From assembly GCA_903949225.1 (NCBI GenBank), contig CAJAYZ010000189.1:1-6434 (forward strand): a DNA stretch of 6,434 bases, written 5' to 3'. The DNA is from an uncultured Planctomycetaceae bacterium. GTDB lineage: Bacteria; Planctomycetota; Planctomycetia; Pirellulales; UBA1268. The stretch's first letter is position 1, and every line of letters begins with the position of its first letter. Positions 1-6,434 of this stretch are shown here, piece by piece. Position numbers and translations under genes: made by a program. The notes beneath the pieces are model-generated. The model was not told the origin of the DNA. It ran no database searches and saw nothing but the letters and a program-made list of their open reading frames with translations.

Positions 1-1
1 C

Positions 2-3000
2 ACCGCGGCGTGGACCAGCGCCTGGGCGCTGCGCGAGAGCGGTTCCCAATGGGACCAGTGCCCGGTGCTGTGGAGGGTCGGCAAGGGGCGTGTGCCGATC
101 GACGCTGTTCCGGACGGGATTCCGCTCGTCCGGGTAGCCCGCACGGCAAACGGCCTGGCCACGCTTCCGACCCAGATCTCCGCTCCGAAGGACGCCCCGT
201 CTCCCCTGGTCGAGACCGCTCCCCCGCTCGTGCCGGAAGGAACTCGTCCGCCGTTGCCCGCTTCTTCCCCTTCCGCGCCGGGCGACGTGGCTGCGGCCGC
301 CGCAGCCCCGCAGACTGCGACAAAGGAGCGTGGCACAAATCTTTGGGAACTCCTCGACGGTGTTGCCCGACGGCGGGCTGAAATCACATCGACCCCGGTC
401 GATTATGCCCCGCATGCGTGGCGGGGCATCGTGGCGTTGGCGTCCACTGTGGCCGGCGTCGCGGAGGGGGAATCGGGGCTGGAGGCGAGGTCGGCTGACT
501 TCGAACAGCGACTCGAGAAGAATCTCTCCACCTTCACCGCCACGTCGGGGGTGGGGCCAGGCAACAGCGACAGCTATCCGCTCGATCAACTCACGGAGGC
601 GAGGCGCAATTCCATCGACAGGGGTTGGAATTCTGCCTGGCGCCGATGCCCGCCGCCGCTCGCCCGTGCGCTCGCGACGCGCAACGACGCGCTGGAGTTG
701 ATCTGGGCCATGGTCTCTTGGACCGGATCGGTGTCGGGGGGCACGGGGGCGGCCCCGCTCGGAACGATGCTGCTATCGCTGGCAGACAGCGTGGACGCTT
801 TGGAGTCGGAGATCGATGCGGCCTTGGATGCGGCCGATGGGTCGCATGAAGAACGTCTGGCCGGCGTGACGAAGGAGAGCCAAGGCGTCGAGGACGCCAT
901 CGCCGGGGTGCGCGACGGTTTCAACGCGCTCCTGGAGGGGGCGCTCGCCCGCGGCCGGCGGGAAGGGGAACGGCTCCCCTCGGCTGAATTGCGCTGGTTC
1001 GCCGCCTCGAGCTTGCTCACTCCCGCGCAGCGGGCAAGTATTGCGGCGCTGGTTGCCGGAAAGAGGTCTTCTCTGGCGGCATCGGGCGAACGCAAGTCTG
1101 CCGAGGGGGAGAAGATCCCGACAAGTGCCGATCGATGGTTGCCGATCGCCTCGTCACGGCCCCGAATCACGGTCTCGGGCATGCTGCTCGATCGGGCCGA
1201 CTTCAATCGTCTGGCCGAGAAGATGCGGGGATTGAGGCGATTGATCGGGAAGGGGAGCGGCACGCGGACGGCGCAGGGGCTGGCGGTGGTCGACGCCGGG
1301 ATCGACCGGCTGACGCACGACGCCGCGTCGGCGGAGAGGACTGCCTCGCTCGTTGACACCATCAGCCTGGGAAAGGCCTTCGCCGACGCGTTGGGGGCCA
1401 TTCCCTCCGATATCGAGGCATCGATGGGCGTCGGCGCGGAAACGAAGGTCTCTTCGCTCCGCATCATCGATGGCCTGCTGCGCGTCGCCGATCCCCGCGA
1501 TGCCCGGCGCATCCACCCCGACGCGCGGGGATGGGTGCCCGAAATGAAAACCGCTTCACTGTCGACACTCTCGGTGGAGAGCGACGCTTTGCTTCTTGCG
1601 GAAGGGAGCCCCCTACGCACCTGGATCTCAATGGTTTCCGGGGAACGGTTTCCGTCGGATGGCATTCTCCGCTTCGGATTTGATCCGCTGGTGCTCCGCG
1701 TGAAGACAGCTACCGGGAAGACAGTGGAGCCGGAGGCACCGATCTCCATCGAGGATGTCGGCGTGGGGGATCGGATGTTGATCGAGGTGTGGCCGCTGCG
1801 TCGTGCCGGGGGAGTGACCCGCAAGGCGAACGTGACAGTATTTCTCGAGGCAGGACCGCGGCGTGAGCAGCGGTCGATCGAGTTCGAGCTGCCGCTCCTC
1901 GAGATCATCCAGGTGGCGGTGCGGGCTCGATCGGCCGCGGTCGATGGGGTGGTCGATCGGGATGGATGGAAACGCCTGTCGTTCGAGCCCATCAGTCCTC
2001 TTCCCACCGTGGCCGGGAACGCGGTGCGGGCTGGGATCGAGGATCATCCCGGTAATTCTTCGCAGCCCCCGACGATCGAGTTGCGCCCCTTTCCTGGCCA
2101 CCAGTCGGCGTGGGAATTCGCCCTCACCAACGCATCAGCGTCGCTCCGCCGGGTCGCCGTCGATCTTGTCGCGTTGGAAGGGGGGACGGCCGGTGATGGC
2201 AGGGAACGCTTCGCCGCCGTGGCGTTGGCCATGGAGGAGGGGAAGGGGCTGCCGGAGGGGGTGACTCGAATCGCGACCGCCGGTGAGGTGACCCTGCCGC
2301 CGGATGGTGCGCCGATCCCGCTGGCGATCGTTCCGCTCAAGCCCTCGCAGCCGGCGGTTGCCGCTGCACCCGCCGGTGCGGCAGCGTCATCTCCGGAGGT
2401 TGTCTCGTCTCCCCCACTTCCTTCGCATCTGGCGCTCGTGGTGCGCGATGTCGTGGGCGCGGCTCCGGTCGCGCCGGAGGGTGTAGCAGCGGCGGATCCG
2501 CCCGTGGCAGTCGGGGTTCCGGCGGATCAGTCCCGGATCTGGATGATGCCGATCCGTCTGCGGCCGCAGCATCCAAGACGCTACGTCGATGCGGTCGCGC
2601 GCTGGTCGCGTGACGATCGGTCGATCGTGGTCGATCTGCGGCCCCGTGGCAACGACGCGGTGGCGCTCCCTCCGGGGGAGACGGTCATCAAGGGCGACCT
2701 GCTCCGCGCGGGCGTGGCCCGTGGTGAGCCGCTGGCGTTGCGGAAGCCGGAGGCGGTGCTCTCGGTGGGCAAGCCCGTCGATTTTCTCCGCGCCCAATGG
2801 GACGGGGTGGAGGATGCCTACGCCTGGTTGTCACTCGACATCGATGGCTATCCCCGGGCCCGCGTGTTTCGTGTCGCGTGCGATGCGGCGTCAGAGGGCC
2901 TTGATCAGCATCCGCAGGAGGATTGGCGGCAGGTCGAGATCGTCGAGCCTGCCGACGATTTCGCCCCCTTCCGCGCGCCGGCAGGAGTGATCGACCTCGC

Positions 3001-3988
3001 GCTCGCCGTCGATGGGCCGGCCGATGCATTCCTACCGGGGAAGTCAGAACGGGCGCTCGAGGTTTCGGTACGCGAGATCGGGAGTGGGGACCGACTGGTG
3101 CCCGATCAGGAGCGGGTGGTGTGGCGCGGGACGGCAGATCGCCTCGTGGCATGCACGCTGCAGCCTTCGGAGGCGCCGCAATCCCTCACGGTGACGACAG
3201 ACGTTGCCGATCTGACGGTGCCCCTGACGCTCGGATACCGGGATGTCGATCTGGTCGTCACTGCGAGGCTGCGCGTGCCGGGCGAAGCGGAGCCCCGTTC
3301 GGCGAGCCGACGGCTCGTGCTCGATGGTTCGCCGCCGCGTGTCGACGTGCCGCCGAGGCTCCGGGTGGAGAAGGGCAAAGAAGCCGTGTTTGCCGTGACG
3401 TGCGAGGATGGCGTTGACACGCTCCCGCTCTTCGCCGGCAGGCGTCCCGGCGCCAGTGGGATCGAACGAGTGGAGTGGGGGATCGACGCCAAGGGGAACG
3501 GCGCACCGGAGAAATGGCAGCCGGCGACGGTCGCCAACGAGGGAACGCTGCAGGTGGTGGTGCCGACCGACGGGCTGACGGTGGGAAGGCACAAGGTACT
3601 CGTGCGCGCCTACGACCGAGTCGAATGGGAGAGCGCCGCCGATGCCTGCGACGTCGAGGTGATCGCTCCTCCTCCTCCCCCGCCTCCGGCGGGCACGGAG
3701 GGGACGAAGCCTCCGGCCGACACTCGCAACTCGATCGCCGGGAGCGTGACGCTTGCCGGGCGGCCGCAGGCGAACATCGTCGTCATCGTGGCGGGGGCAG
3801 AGGGTTCGTCGACGGTCCGAACGGGGCCGGACGGAAAGTTCGCTGTTCCCGATCTCAAGCCGGGGGAGTACAAGCTCAGCGTCCGTCCGATCGCCATCCG
3901 CAACAAGTTCCACAAGGTCGTCGAAAAACCGGTGATGGTCATGCCTTTGCCGGCCAAGCCTGCCACGATCGTGCTCACGCTGGAGTAA
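2..3988 (+). CDS. Giant exported-type multidomain protein, 5' end outside window, C-terminal carboxypeptidase-regulatory-like domain
   Basis: I do not recognise this protein as a whole. The first in-frame start is GTG at 65, but the frame is open to position 2. The 21 codons before GTG 65 have strongly G/C third positions like the rest of the gene, and no ribosome site or signal peptide accompanies GTG 65, so the gene begins upstream. Residues below count from GTG 65. An Ala/Pro linker (about 40-90) precedes a mostly helical region (about 90-450). Beta-rich Ig-like segments follow, including one with LRPFPG (673-678) and LTNAS (687-691). Further Ala/Pro linkers lie at about 759-823. Another Ig-like segment starts near LDGSPP (1086-1091). 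A seven-proline hinge (1202-1208) leads into an 84-residue beta domain (1224-1307) resembling carboxypeptidase-regulatory-like folds (IAGSVTLAGRP, then GPDGKFAVPDLKPGEY). No catalytic motif or membrane span is visible. The modules suggest a cell-envelope or extracellular scaffold; the role is unknown. Gene reality is near certain; function is not. Confidence 0.93.
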   Translation, partial: TAAWTSAWALRESGSQWDQCPVLWRVGKGRVPIDAVPDGIPLVRVARTANGLATLPTQISAPKDAPSPLVETAPPLVPEGTRPPLPASSPSAPGDVAAAAAAPQTATKERGTNLWELLDGVARRRAEITSTPVDYAPHAWRGIVALASTVAGVAEGESGLEARSADFEQRLEKNLSTFTATSGVGPGNSDSYPLDQLTEARRNSIDRGWNSAWRRCPPPLARALATRNDALELIWAMVSWTGSVSGGTGAAPLGTMLLSLADSVDALESEIDAALDAADGSHEERLAGVTKESQGVEDAIAGVRDGFNALLEGALARGRREGERLPSAELRWFAASSLLTPAQRASIAALVAGKRSSLAASGERKSAEGEKIPTSADRWLPIASSRPRITVSGMLLDRADFNRLAEKMRGLRRLIGKGSGTRTAQGLAVVDAGIDRLTHDAASAERTASLVDTISLGKAFADALGAIPSDIEASMGVGAETKVSSLRIIDGLLRVADPRDARRIHPDARGWVPEMKTASLSTLSVESDALLLAEGSPLRTWISMVSGERFPSDGILRFGFDPLVLRVKTATGKTVEPEAPISIEDVGVGDRMLIEVWPLRRAGGVTRKANVTVFLEAGPRREQRSIEFELPLLEIIQVAVRARSAAVDGVVDRDGWKRLSFEPISPLPTVAGNAVRAGIEDHPGNSSQPPTIELRPFPGHQSAWEFALTNASASLRRVAVDLVALEGGTAGDGRERFAAVALAMEEGKGLPEGVTRIATAGEVTLPPDGAPIPLAIVPLKPSQPAVAAAPAGAAASSPEVVSSPPLPSHLALVVRDVVGAAPVAPEGVAAADPPVAVGVPADQSRIWMMPIRLRPQHPRRYVDAVARWSRDDRSIVVDLRPRGNDAVALPPGETVIKGDLLRAGVARGEPLALRKPEAVLSVGKPVDFLRAQWDGVEDAYAWLSLDIDGYPRARVFRVACDAASEGLDQHPQEDWRQVEIVEPADDFAPFRAPAGVIDLALAVDGPADAFLPGKSERALEVSVREIGSGDRLVPDQERVVWRGTADRLVACTLQPSEAPQSLTVTTDVADLTVPLTLGYRDVDLVVTARLRVPGEAEPRSASRRLVLDGSPPRVDVPPRLRVEKGKEAVFAVTCEDGVDTLPLFAGRRPGASGIERVEWGIDAKGNGAPEKWQPATVANEGTLQVVVPTDGLTVGRHKVLVRAYDRVEWESAADACDVEVIAPPPPPPPAGTEGTKPPADTRNSIAGSVTLAGRPQANIVVIVAGAEGSSTVRTGPDGKFAVPDLKPGEYKLSVRPIAIRNKFHKVVEKPVMVMPLPAKPATIVLTLE

Positions 3989-4040
3989 TGCCTCCTTCGA
4001 TCGGTCTCCGGCCCGTTTTCCCGATCGTCACAAGAGGCAT
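3988..4040 (+). terminator. Nested hairpin just after the giant gene's stop codon, possible terminator or 3' processing structure
   Basis: Two perfect inverted repeats are nested here. The outer arms are ATGCCTC (3988-3994) and GAGGCAT (4034-4040); the inner arms are CGATCGG (3998-4004) and CCGATCG (4021-4027). Internal gaps are 3 and 6 bases and the loop is 16 bases. The structure begins on the last base of the stop codon, where a transcript end would be expected. No U-tract follows (the next bases are GACCGAAAAAC), so it is not a textbook intrinsic terminator. It could protect the 3' end or act with Rho. Confidence 0.35.
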
Positions 4041-4311
4041 GACCGAAAAACTCAAGCTCGTCCGTTGATGCTGCCGAAGACCACCCCGGATGTCTGTGGG
4101 CATCGGTCGTTGGAATCGGTGGTTGGCGAGCCCTCCGGCGACGGGGCAACTGGCTCCGAGCGTCCACGGACGACACCGCCGAGCCAGAGGTTTTCCGTGG
4201 GGCCGACTGTCGCAACGGGCGGCACGACAGGCCGGCGACCGCCTCCTCTGGCGTGCTGCGGCCTCCGAATGATCAGCCGGTGCTCTTCCACCTGCCAGCG
4301 GGGCCAGAGAA
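3989..4311. other. Intergenic spacer between the giant gene and the vWA gene
   Basis: This 323-base spacer has no convincing gene. Open frames on both strands here (for example + 4065-4475 and - 4052-4291) run into or overlap the flanking genes and translate into Arg/Pro/Gly-rich strings with no recognisable domain. It contains two nested inverted repeats, listed separately. I could not pick out a credible -35/-10 promoter. The length suggests the vWA gene could be transcribed from its own promoter, although the shared C-terminal domain ties it to the upstream gene. Confidence 0.6.
4183..4252. repeat. Nested inverted repeat in the leader of the vWA gene
   Basis: The outer arms are GCCAGAGG (4183-4190) and CCTCTGGC (4245-4252), a perfect 8-base inverted repeat. 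Inside them CTGTCG (4207-4212) and CGACAG (4225-4230) form a 6-base stem with a 12-base loop. The structure ends 59 bases before the vWA start codon, so if transcribed it would lie in the 5' leader. It matches no riboswitch or leader family that I can recognise. In GC-rich DNA a chance origin is possible. Confidence 0.3.
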
Positions 4312-5478
4312 ATGGAACGTTTCAATCCACGTTTCGGGCTGGTGGGTCTGGTCTGCTCGCTGGCCTTTATGGGGGTGTCGCTGCCAGCGACGGCCGGCGA
4401 GCCGGCTGCGGTGGCTTTTGTCGTTGCGGCTGGGCGGACGATGGGGGAGCCGTTCGGCGACACGACCCGCTTTGAGGCCGCGCGCGGCGGGCTCGTCGAC
4501 GTCCTCGAGGATGTCGCCACGATGCGGACTGCGTCGGTGGGGATCTGGCTCTATGGCCACCGTCTCGCCTGGCAGTCGGGCGATGCACCAATGATCGATG
4601 ACAATGCCGACTACCTTGCCCAGTCGCGCGGCTTCGCGGCGATCAGCGGATTGCTCCCGGGCGACGACATCGAGCAGGTGCGCGCCGTCTCGGCGTTCGA
4701 TGGAGCGGCGCTGGCCATGCTGCGCCCCCTGCTCGACGTGGTCAAACCCTTCGGTGAAGCTCCGCTTCCCGCCGCGGTCCGCGGAGCCGAGGCCGGGGTG
4801 GGGGCCGGAGTGAGTCCGCGGAAGGGGATCATCCTCATCACCGATGGGGCGGTGTCGGCCCGGATGGCACGGCGGTCGGCGTCGTTCGAAGATGCGCTGT
4901 CGGCCTGCGATCGGCATGGTGTTCCCGTCCACGTCGTGCTGGTCGGGGAAGGAGCCAGCCCGGTCGAGCGGCATGCGCTCGAGGAACTCGCCAGGCTCTC
5001 CGAAGGATCGCTGCAAAGTTGCGAAAGCCCGCTCGCGGTGCGCCGGGCCATTCCGGCGGCGCTGCTGCGGGTGTTGGAAAACGACCAGGACGACACGTCT
5101 TCCACGCCGGCCGTGGACGGCCGGTCGCGGATGCGGGGGGGCATCAAGGCGGTCAAGCTTTCTGACGCCGCACCCCTGGCGGAGGCCGGGGGAAGCGCCC
5201 CGCGGTTGCCGGCTCCGAACACCACCACCCGGATCACCGGCGTGGTGCTCCACGGGGCGAAGCCCGTACCCCGGGCGAAGGTGGCGATCGAGGGGGCGGA
5301 GCCGGAACGTGTCACCACCGATCGGGATGGGCGATTCGTGTTCGAGAAGGTGCCGGAGGGCCTCCATGAGCTTGTCGTGGAGGGGATCGCCCGCAACAAG
5401 ATCCGCGAGGCGCGAAAGCGTCTCGTTCTGGCATCACCCCTGCCGGCGAAACGCACCGTCGAGGTGATGCTCCCCTGA
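4312..5478 (+). CDS. Exported von Willebrand A domain protein with C-terminal carboxypeptidase-regulatory-like domain
   Basis: This complete 388-residue protein starts at ATG 4312; an in-frame stop at 4270 limits upstream extension, and the Shine-Dalgarno site is weak. Residues 1-28 form a signal peptide: short basic N-region, hydrophobic core VGLVCSLAFMG, predicted cleavage after PATA. Residues 33 to about 250 follow the vWA order: first strand AVAFVVAAGRTM (33-44), second strand ASVGIWLYGHR (74-84), FDGAALAML helix (129-137), KGIILITDG strand (171-179) and VPVHVVLVG (204-212). The metal-site motif DxSxS is replaced by AxGxT (39-43), while the Asp of ITDG (178) remains, so metal binding is probably weak or lost. 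A flexible linker (about 255-305) leads to a beta domain (307-388) of the carboxypeptidase-regulatory type (ITGVVLHGAKP, then DRDGRFVFEKVPEG). That domain resembles the C-terminus of the upstream giant protein. Likely an envelope or secreted binding protein; the partner is unknown. Confidence 0.93.
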   Translation: MERFNPRFGLVGLVCSLAFMGVSLPATAGEPAAVAFVVAAGRTMGEPFGDTTRFEAARGGLVDVLEDVATMRTASVGIWLYGHRLAWQSGDAPMIDDNADYLAQSRGFAAISGLLPGDDIEQVRAVSAFDGAALAMLRPLLDVVKPFGEAPLPAAVRGAEAGVGAGVSPRKGIILITDGAVSARMARRSASFEDALSACDRHGVPVHVVLVGEGASPVERHALEELARLSEGSLQSCESPLAVRRAIPAALLRVLENDQDDTSSTPAVDGRSRMRGGIKAVKLSDAAPLAEAGGSAPRLPAPNTTTRITGVVLHGAKPVPRAKVAIEGAEPERVTTDRDGRFVFEKVPEGLHELVVEGIARNKIREARKRLVLASPLPAKRTVEVMLP

Positions 5479-5756
5479 GCGGTTCATGCCCTCAATAGAA
5501 GGGTGTGCTGTCAGAGCCGGACGTCGCCAAGCCATTGCCCCCGAGGGTCTGTCTGGGGTAATTTCACAGCGGTCAAAAAGCCGTGGTGCGAGGGCATCGC
5601 GGCGGACGATCGGTCTCGGTTGTCGCAGACTCCAAAGCTCGGTCGCCGGCCAACGCGTGGGGCGGAGTCGACGCTGGGGGAGCAGTTCTGCTGCGACGCT
5701 GGTTGGCCACGGCCATGCACCGCAGGGGCGGCCGTTGGCTCGCCCTTGTCGCGATG

Positions 5757-5815
5757 GTGTGACTTGGCCTGTCGGTGACGACCGTCGGAACGATCGCGTA
5801 AGGATCGCGTCACAC
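5757..5815. promoter_or_regulatory. Candidate regulatory site upstream of kup: direct repeat with 11-base period inside an inverted repeat
   Basis: GATCGCGT occurs twice, at 5792-5799 and 5803-5810, with a start-to-start distance of 11 bases, about one helical turn. GTGTGAC (5757-5763) and GTCACAC (5809-5815) form a perfect inverted repeat spanning the direct repeats and overlapping the end of the second copy. The block ends about 70 bases before the kup start, where an operator or leader structure would fit. No known binding-site consensus is matched, and GATC-containing words are common throughout this window. Confidence 0.3.
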
Positions 5816-5873
5816 ACACCTCAATTGGCCGTTGCTCCCCGCATCGGTCGGAAGCGGGTAGATCGGCAGTCCG

Positions 5874-5878
5874 AGGAG
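5874..5878 (+). promoter_or_regulatory. Shine-Dalgarno site for kup
   Basis: AGGAG, within GAGGAG, lies 7 bases before ATG 5886. This is close to ideal spacing and decides the kup start. Neither the vWA gene nor the internal GTG 65 of the giant gene has a comparable site. Confidence 0.75.
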
Positions 5879-5885
5879 ACATCGA

Positions 5886-6434
5886 ATGCACGCAGGCAGT
5901 GGAAGCGCTCATGGATCGCATCGTTCCGCCACGACAGCGGAGATCCTGCAACTGTCTTTCCTCTCCCTCGGCGTGGTCTACGGTGACATCGGCACCAGTC
6001 CCCTCTACACACTCAAGGAGTGTCTCCATGTCGCCGCGCCCGATGGCGGCATGGTCGACCGGACCGACCTGTTCGGAGTGCTTTCGCTCATGTTCTGGGC
6101 GCTCCTCCTCGTCGTCACGGTGAAGTACGTCTTCTTCGTGATGCGTGCCGACCATGGCGGCGAAGGGGGGATTCTGGCGCTGCTGGCGCTCGTGCCGGAG
6201 CGATTCCGCCATTCCGCCGGCGGGATCGGCGGCGTCTCGGGGATGACGCTCCTGGCGGTCATCGGCGCGTCGCTTCTCTATGGCGACGGCGTGATTACCC
6301 CGGCGATCTCGGTGCTGTCGGCGGTGGAGGGGCTCGCGGTTGCCAGCCCTGCCCTCAAGGAATTCGTCGTCCCGATCACCTGCCTGATCCTGGTGGGACT
6401 GTTCGCGATCCAGTCTCGTGGCACTGGCGATGTC
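5886..6434 (+). CDS. kup: Kup-family low-affinity potassium transporter (N-terminal part, runs off the window)
   Basis: This integral inner-membrane protein takes up K+, in the Kup/HAK/KT family by proton-coupled symport. Only the first 183 codons are visible; family members such as E. coli Kup are about 620 residues, so roughly 70% lies beyond the right edge. Family signatures appear in order: GVVYGDIGTSPLYTLKE (29-45) in the first membrane helix, RADHGGEGGI (87-96) after the second, and GDGVITPAISVLSAVEG (133-149) in the third. Four hydrophobic segments are visible at about 20-41, 63-86, 118-140 and 157-175. The usual ADN of the second signature reads ADH here. The start at ATG 5886 is supported by AGGAG 7 bases upstream and gives a short polar N-terminal tail of normal length. 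The 407-base gap from the vWA gene suggests independent transcription. Family assignment is very secure. Confidence 0.97.
   Translation, partial: MHAGSGSAHGSHRSATTAEILQLSFLSLGVVYGDIGTSPLYTLKECLHVAAPDGGMVDRTDLFGVLSLMFWALLLVVTVKYVFFVMRADHGGEGGILALLALVPERFRHSAGGIGGVSGMTLLAVIGASLLYGDGVITPAISVLSAVEGLAVASPALKEFVVPITCLILVGLFAIQSRGTGDV

Larger units (their letters stand above)
5479..5885. other. Intergenic region upstream of the potassium transporter gene
   Basis: This 407-base stretch shows no convincing gene. Open frames across it, including a 166-codon + frame (5486-5986) that runs into the transporter and several - strand frames, have mixed third-position composition and Arg/Ser-rich translations without a domain. 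Weak hairpins are visible: CCCT/AGGG at 5489-5503 just after the vWA stop, and an imperfect stem with an A-rich loop near 5570-5593. The part nearest the transporter carries the repeats listed separately. No known riboswitch, including the cyclic-di-AMP type sometimes found before potassium transporters, could be recognised. Confidence 0.55.

Noticed and set aside
586..2007. A 473-codon open frame on the - strand inside the giant gene, the longest of several antisense frames.
   Set aside because: Its translation is Ser/Arg-rich with no domain. It lies opposite a frame with strong coding signal and typical third-position bias; long antisense frames are expected in GC-rich genes.
3668..3688. 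Pyrimidine-rich CCT/CCG run resembling a microsatellite.
   Set aside because: It simply encodes the seven-proline hinge before the last domain of the giant protein, using mixed Pro codons.
4039..4068. A tiny frame, MTEKLKLVR, just after the first hairpin.
   Set aside because: It has only nine codons, and the nearby AGAGG is too close to the ATG for a normal ribosome site. It is most likely chance.
4065..4475. A 136-codon + frame from the spacer into the vWA gene.
   Set aside because: It overlaps the well-supported vWA gene in another frame, and its product is Gly/Arg/Thr-rich without a domain.
5583..5762. A 59-codon GTG-start frame in the spacer before kup with a hydrophobic/basic C-terminal stretch (WLALVAMV).
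   Set aside because: Third-position G/C (about 73%) is below that of the real genes, there is no ribosome site, and no similarity is recognised. It is not supportable as a gene.
5740..5885. Cyclic-di-AMP (ydaO-type) or other riboswitch before the potassium transporter.
   Set aside because: The location is right for that class, but I could not find its conserved core or pseudosymmetric layout. A covariance-model search would be needed to revive the idea.
5479..5885. Possible remnant of a gene or insertion element in the long spacer.
   Set aside because: No terminal inverted repeats, target duplications or transposase motifs are visible, and no frame shows a sustained coding bias.
5511..6212. 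A 233-codon open frame on the - strand across the spacer and the start of kup.
   Set aside because: It overlaps the clear Kup coding sequence and translates to a low-complexity charged string with no recognisable family.

Overview
The window is GC-rich (mid-60s percent GC by eye) and appears chromosomal. It holds three protein-coding genes, all on the + strand. I see no rRNA, tRNA, CRISPR array or insertion sequence. The most likely source is a Planctomycetota bacterium. This rests on a very large exported-type protein with Ig-like modules, a secreted von Willebrand A (vWA) protein ending in a carboxypeptidase-regulatory-like domain, weak or absent Shine-Dalgarno sites, and long spacers between genes. 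The lineage is an inference from gene style, not from a marker gene; another high-GC phylum is possible.

Layout. (1) Positions 2-3988: the 3' part of a giant gene whose reading frame is open to the left edge of the window, so its true N-terminus lies outside. At least 1,328 residues are visible: a helical half, several beta-rich Ig-like segments, Ala/Pro linkers, a seven-proline hinge and a small C-terminal beta domain. (2) Positions 3989-4311: a 323-base spacer with two nested inverted repeats. (3) Positions 4312-5478: a 388-residue protein with signal peptide, vWA domain and C-terminal beta domain. (4) Positions 5479-5885: a 407-base spacer with no convincing gene; just upstream of the next gene it has an 8-base direct repeat with an 11-base period and a 7-base inverted repeat. 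(5) Positions 5886 to the right edge: the first 183 codons of a Kup-family potassium transporter with a good ribosome binding site.

How the genes may work together. The giant protein and the vWA protein end in the same kind of domain, including a matching tail (a conserved Arg-Asn-Lys and a Pro-Leu-Pro-Ala-Lys just before the last strand). This suggests they are a co-inherited pair of cell-envelope proteins that may share a partner or an anchoring mode. The vWA domain has lost most of its metal-site motif, which points to a structural or adhesive role rather than classical Mg-dependent ligand binding. The kup gene has its own long leader and is probably a separate transcription unit.
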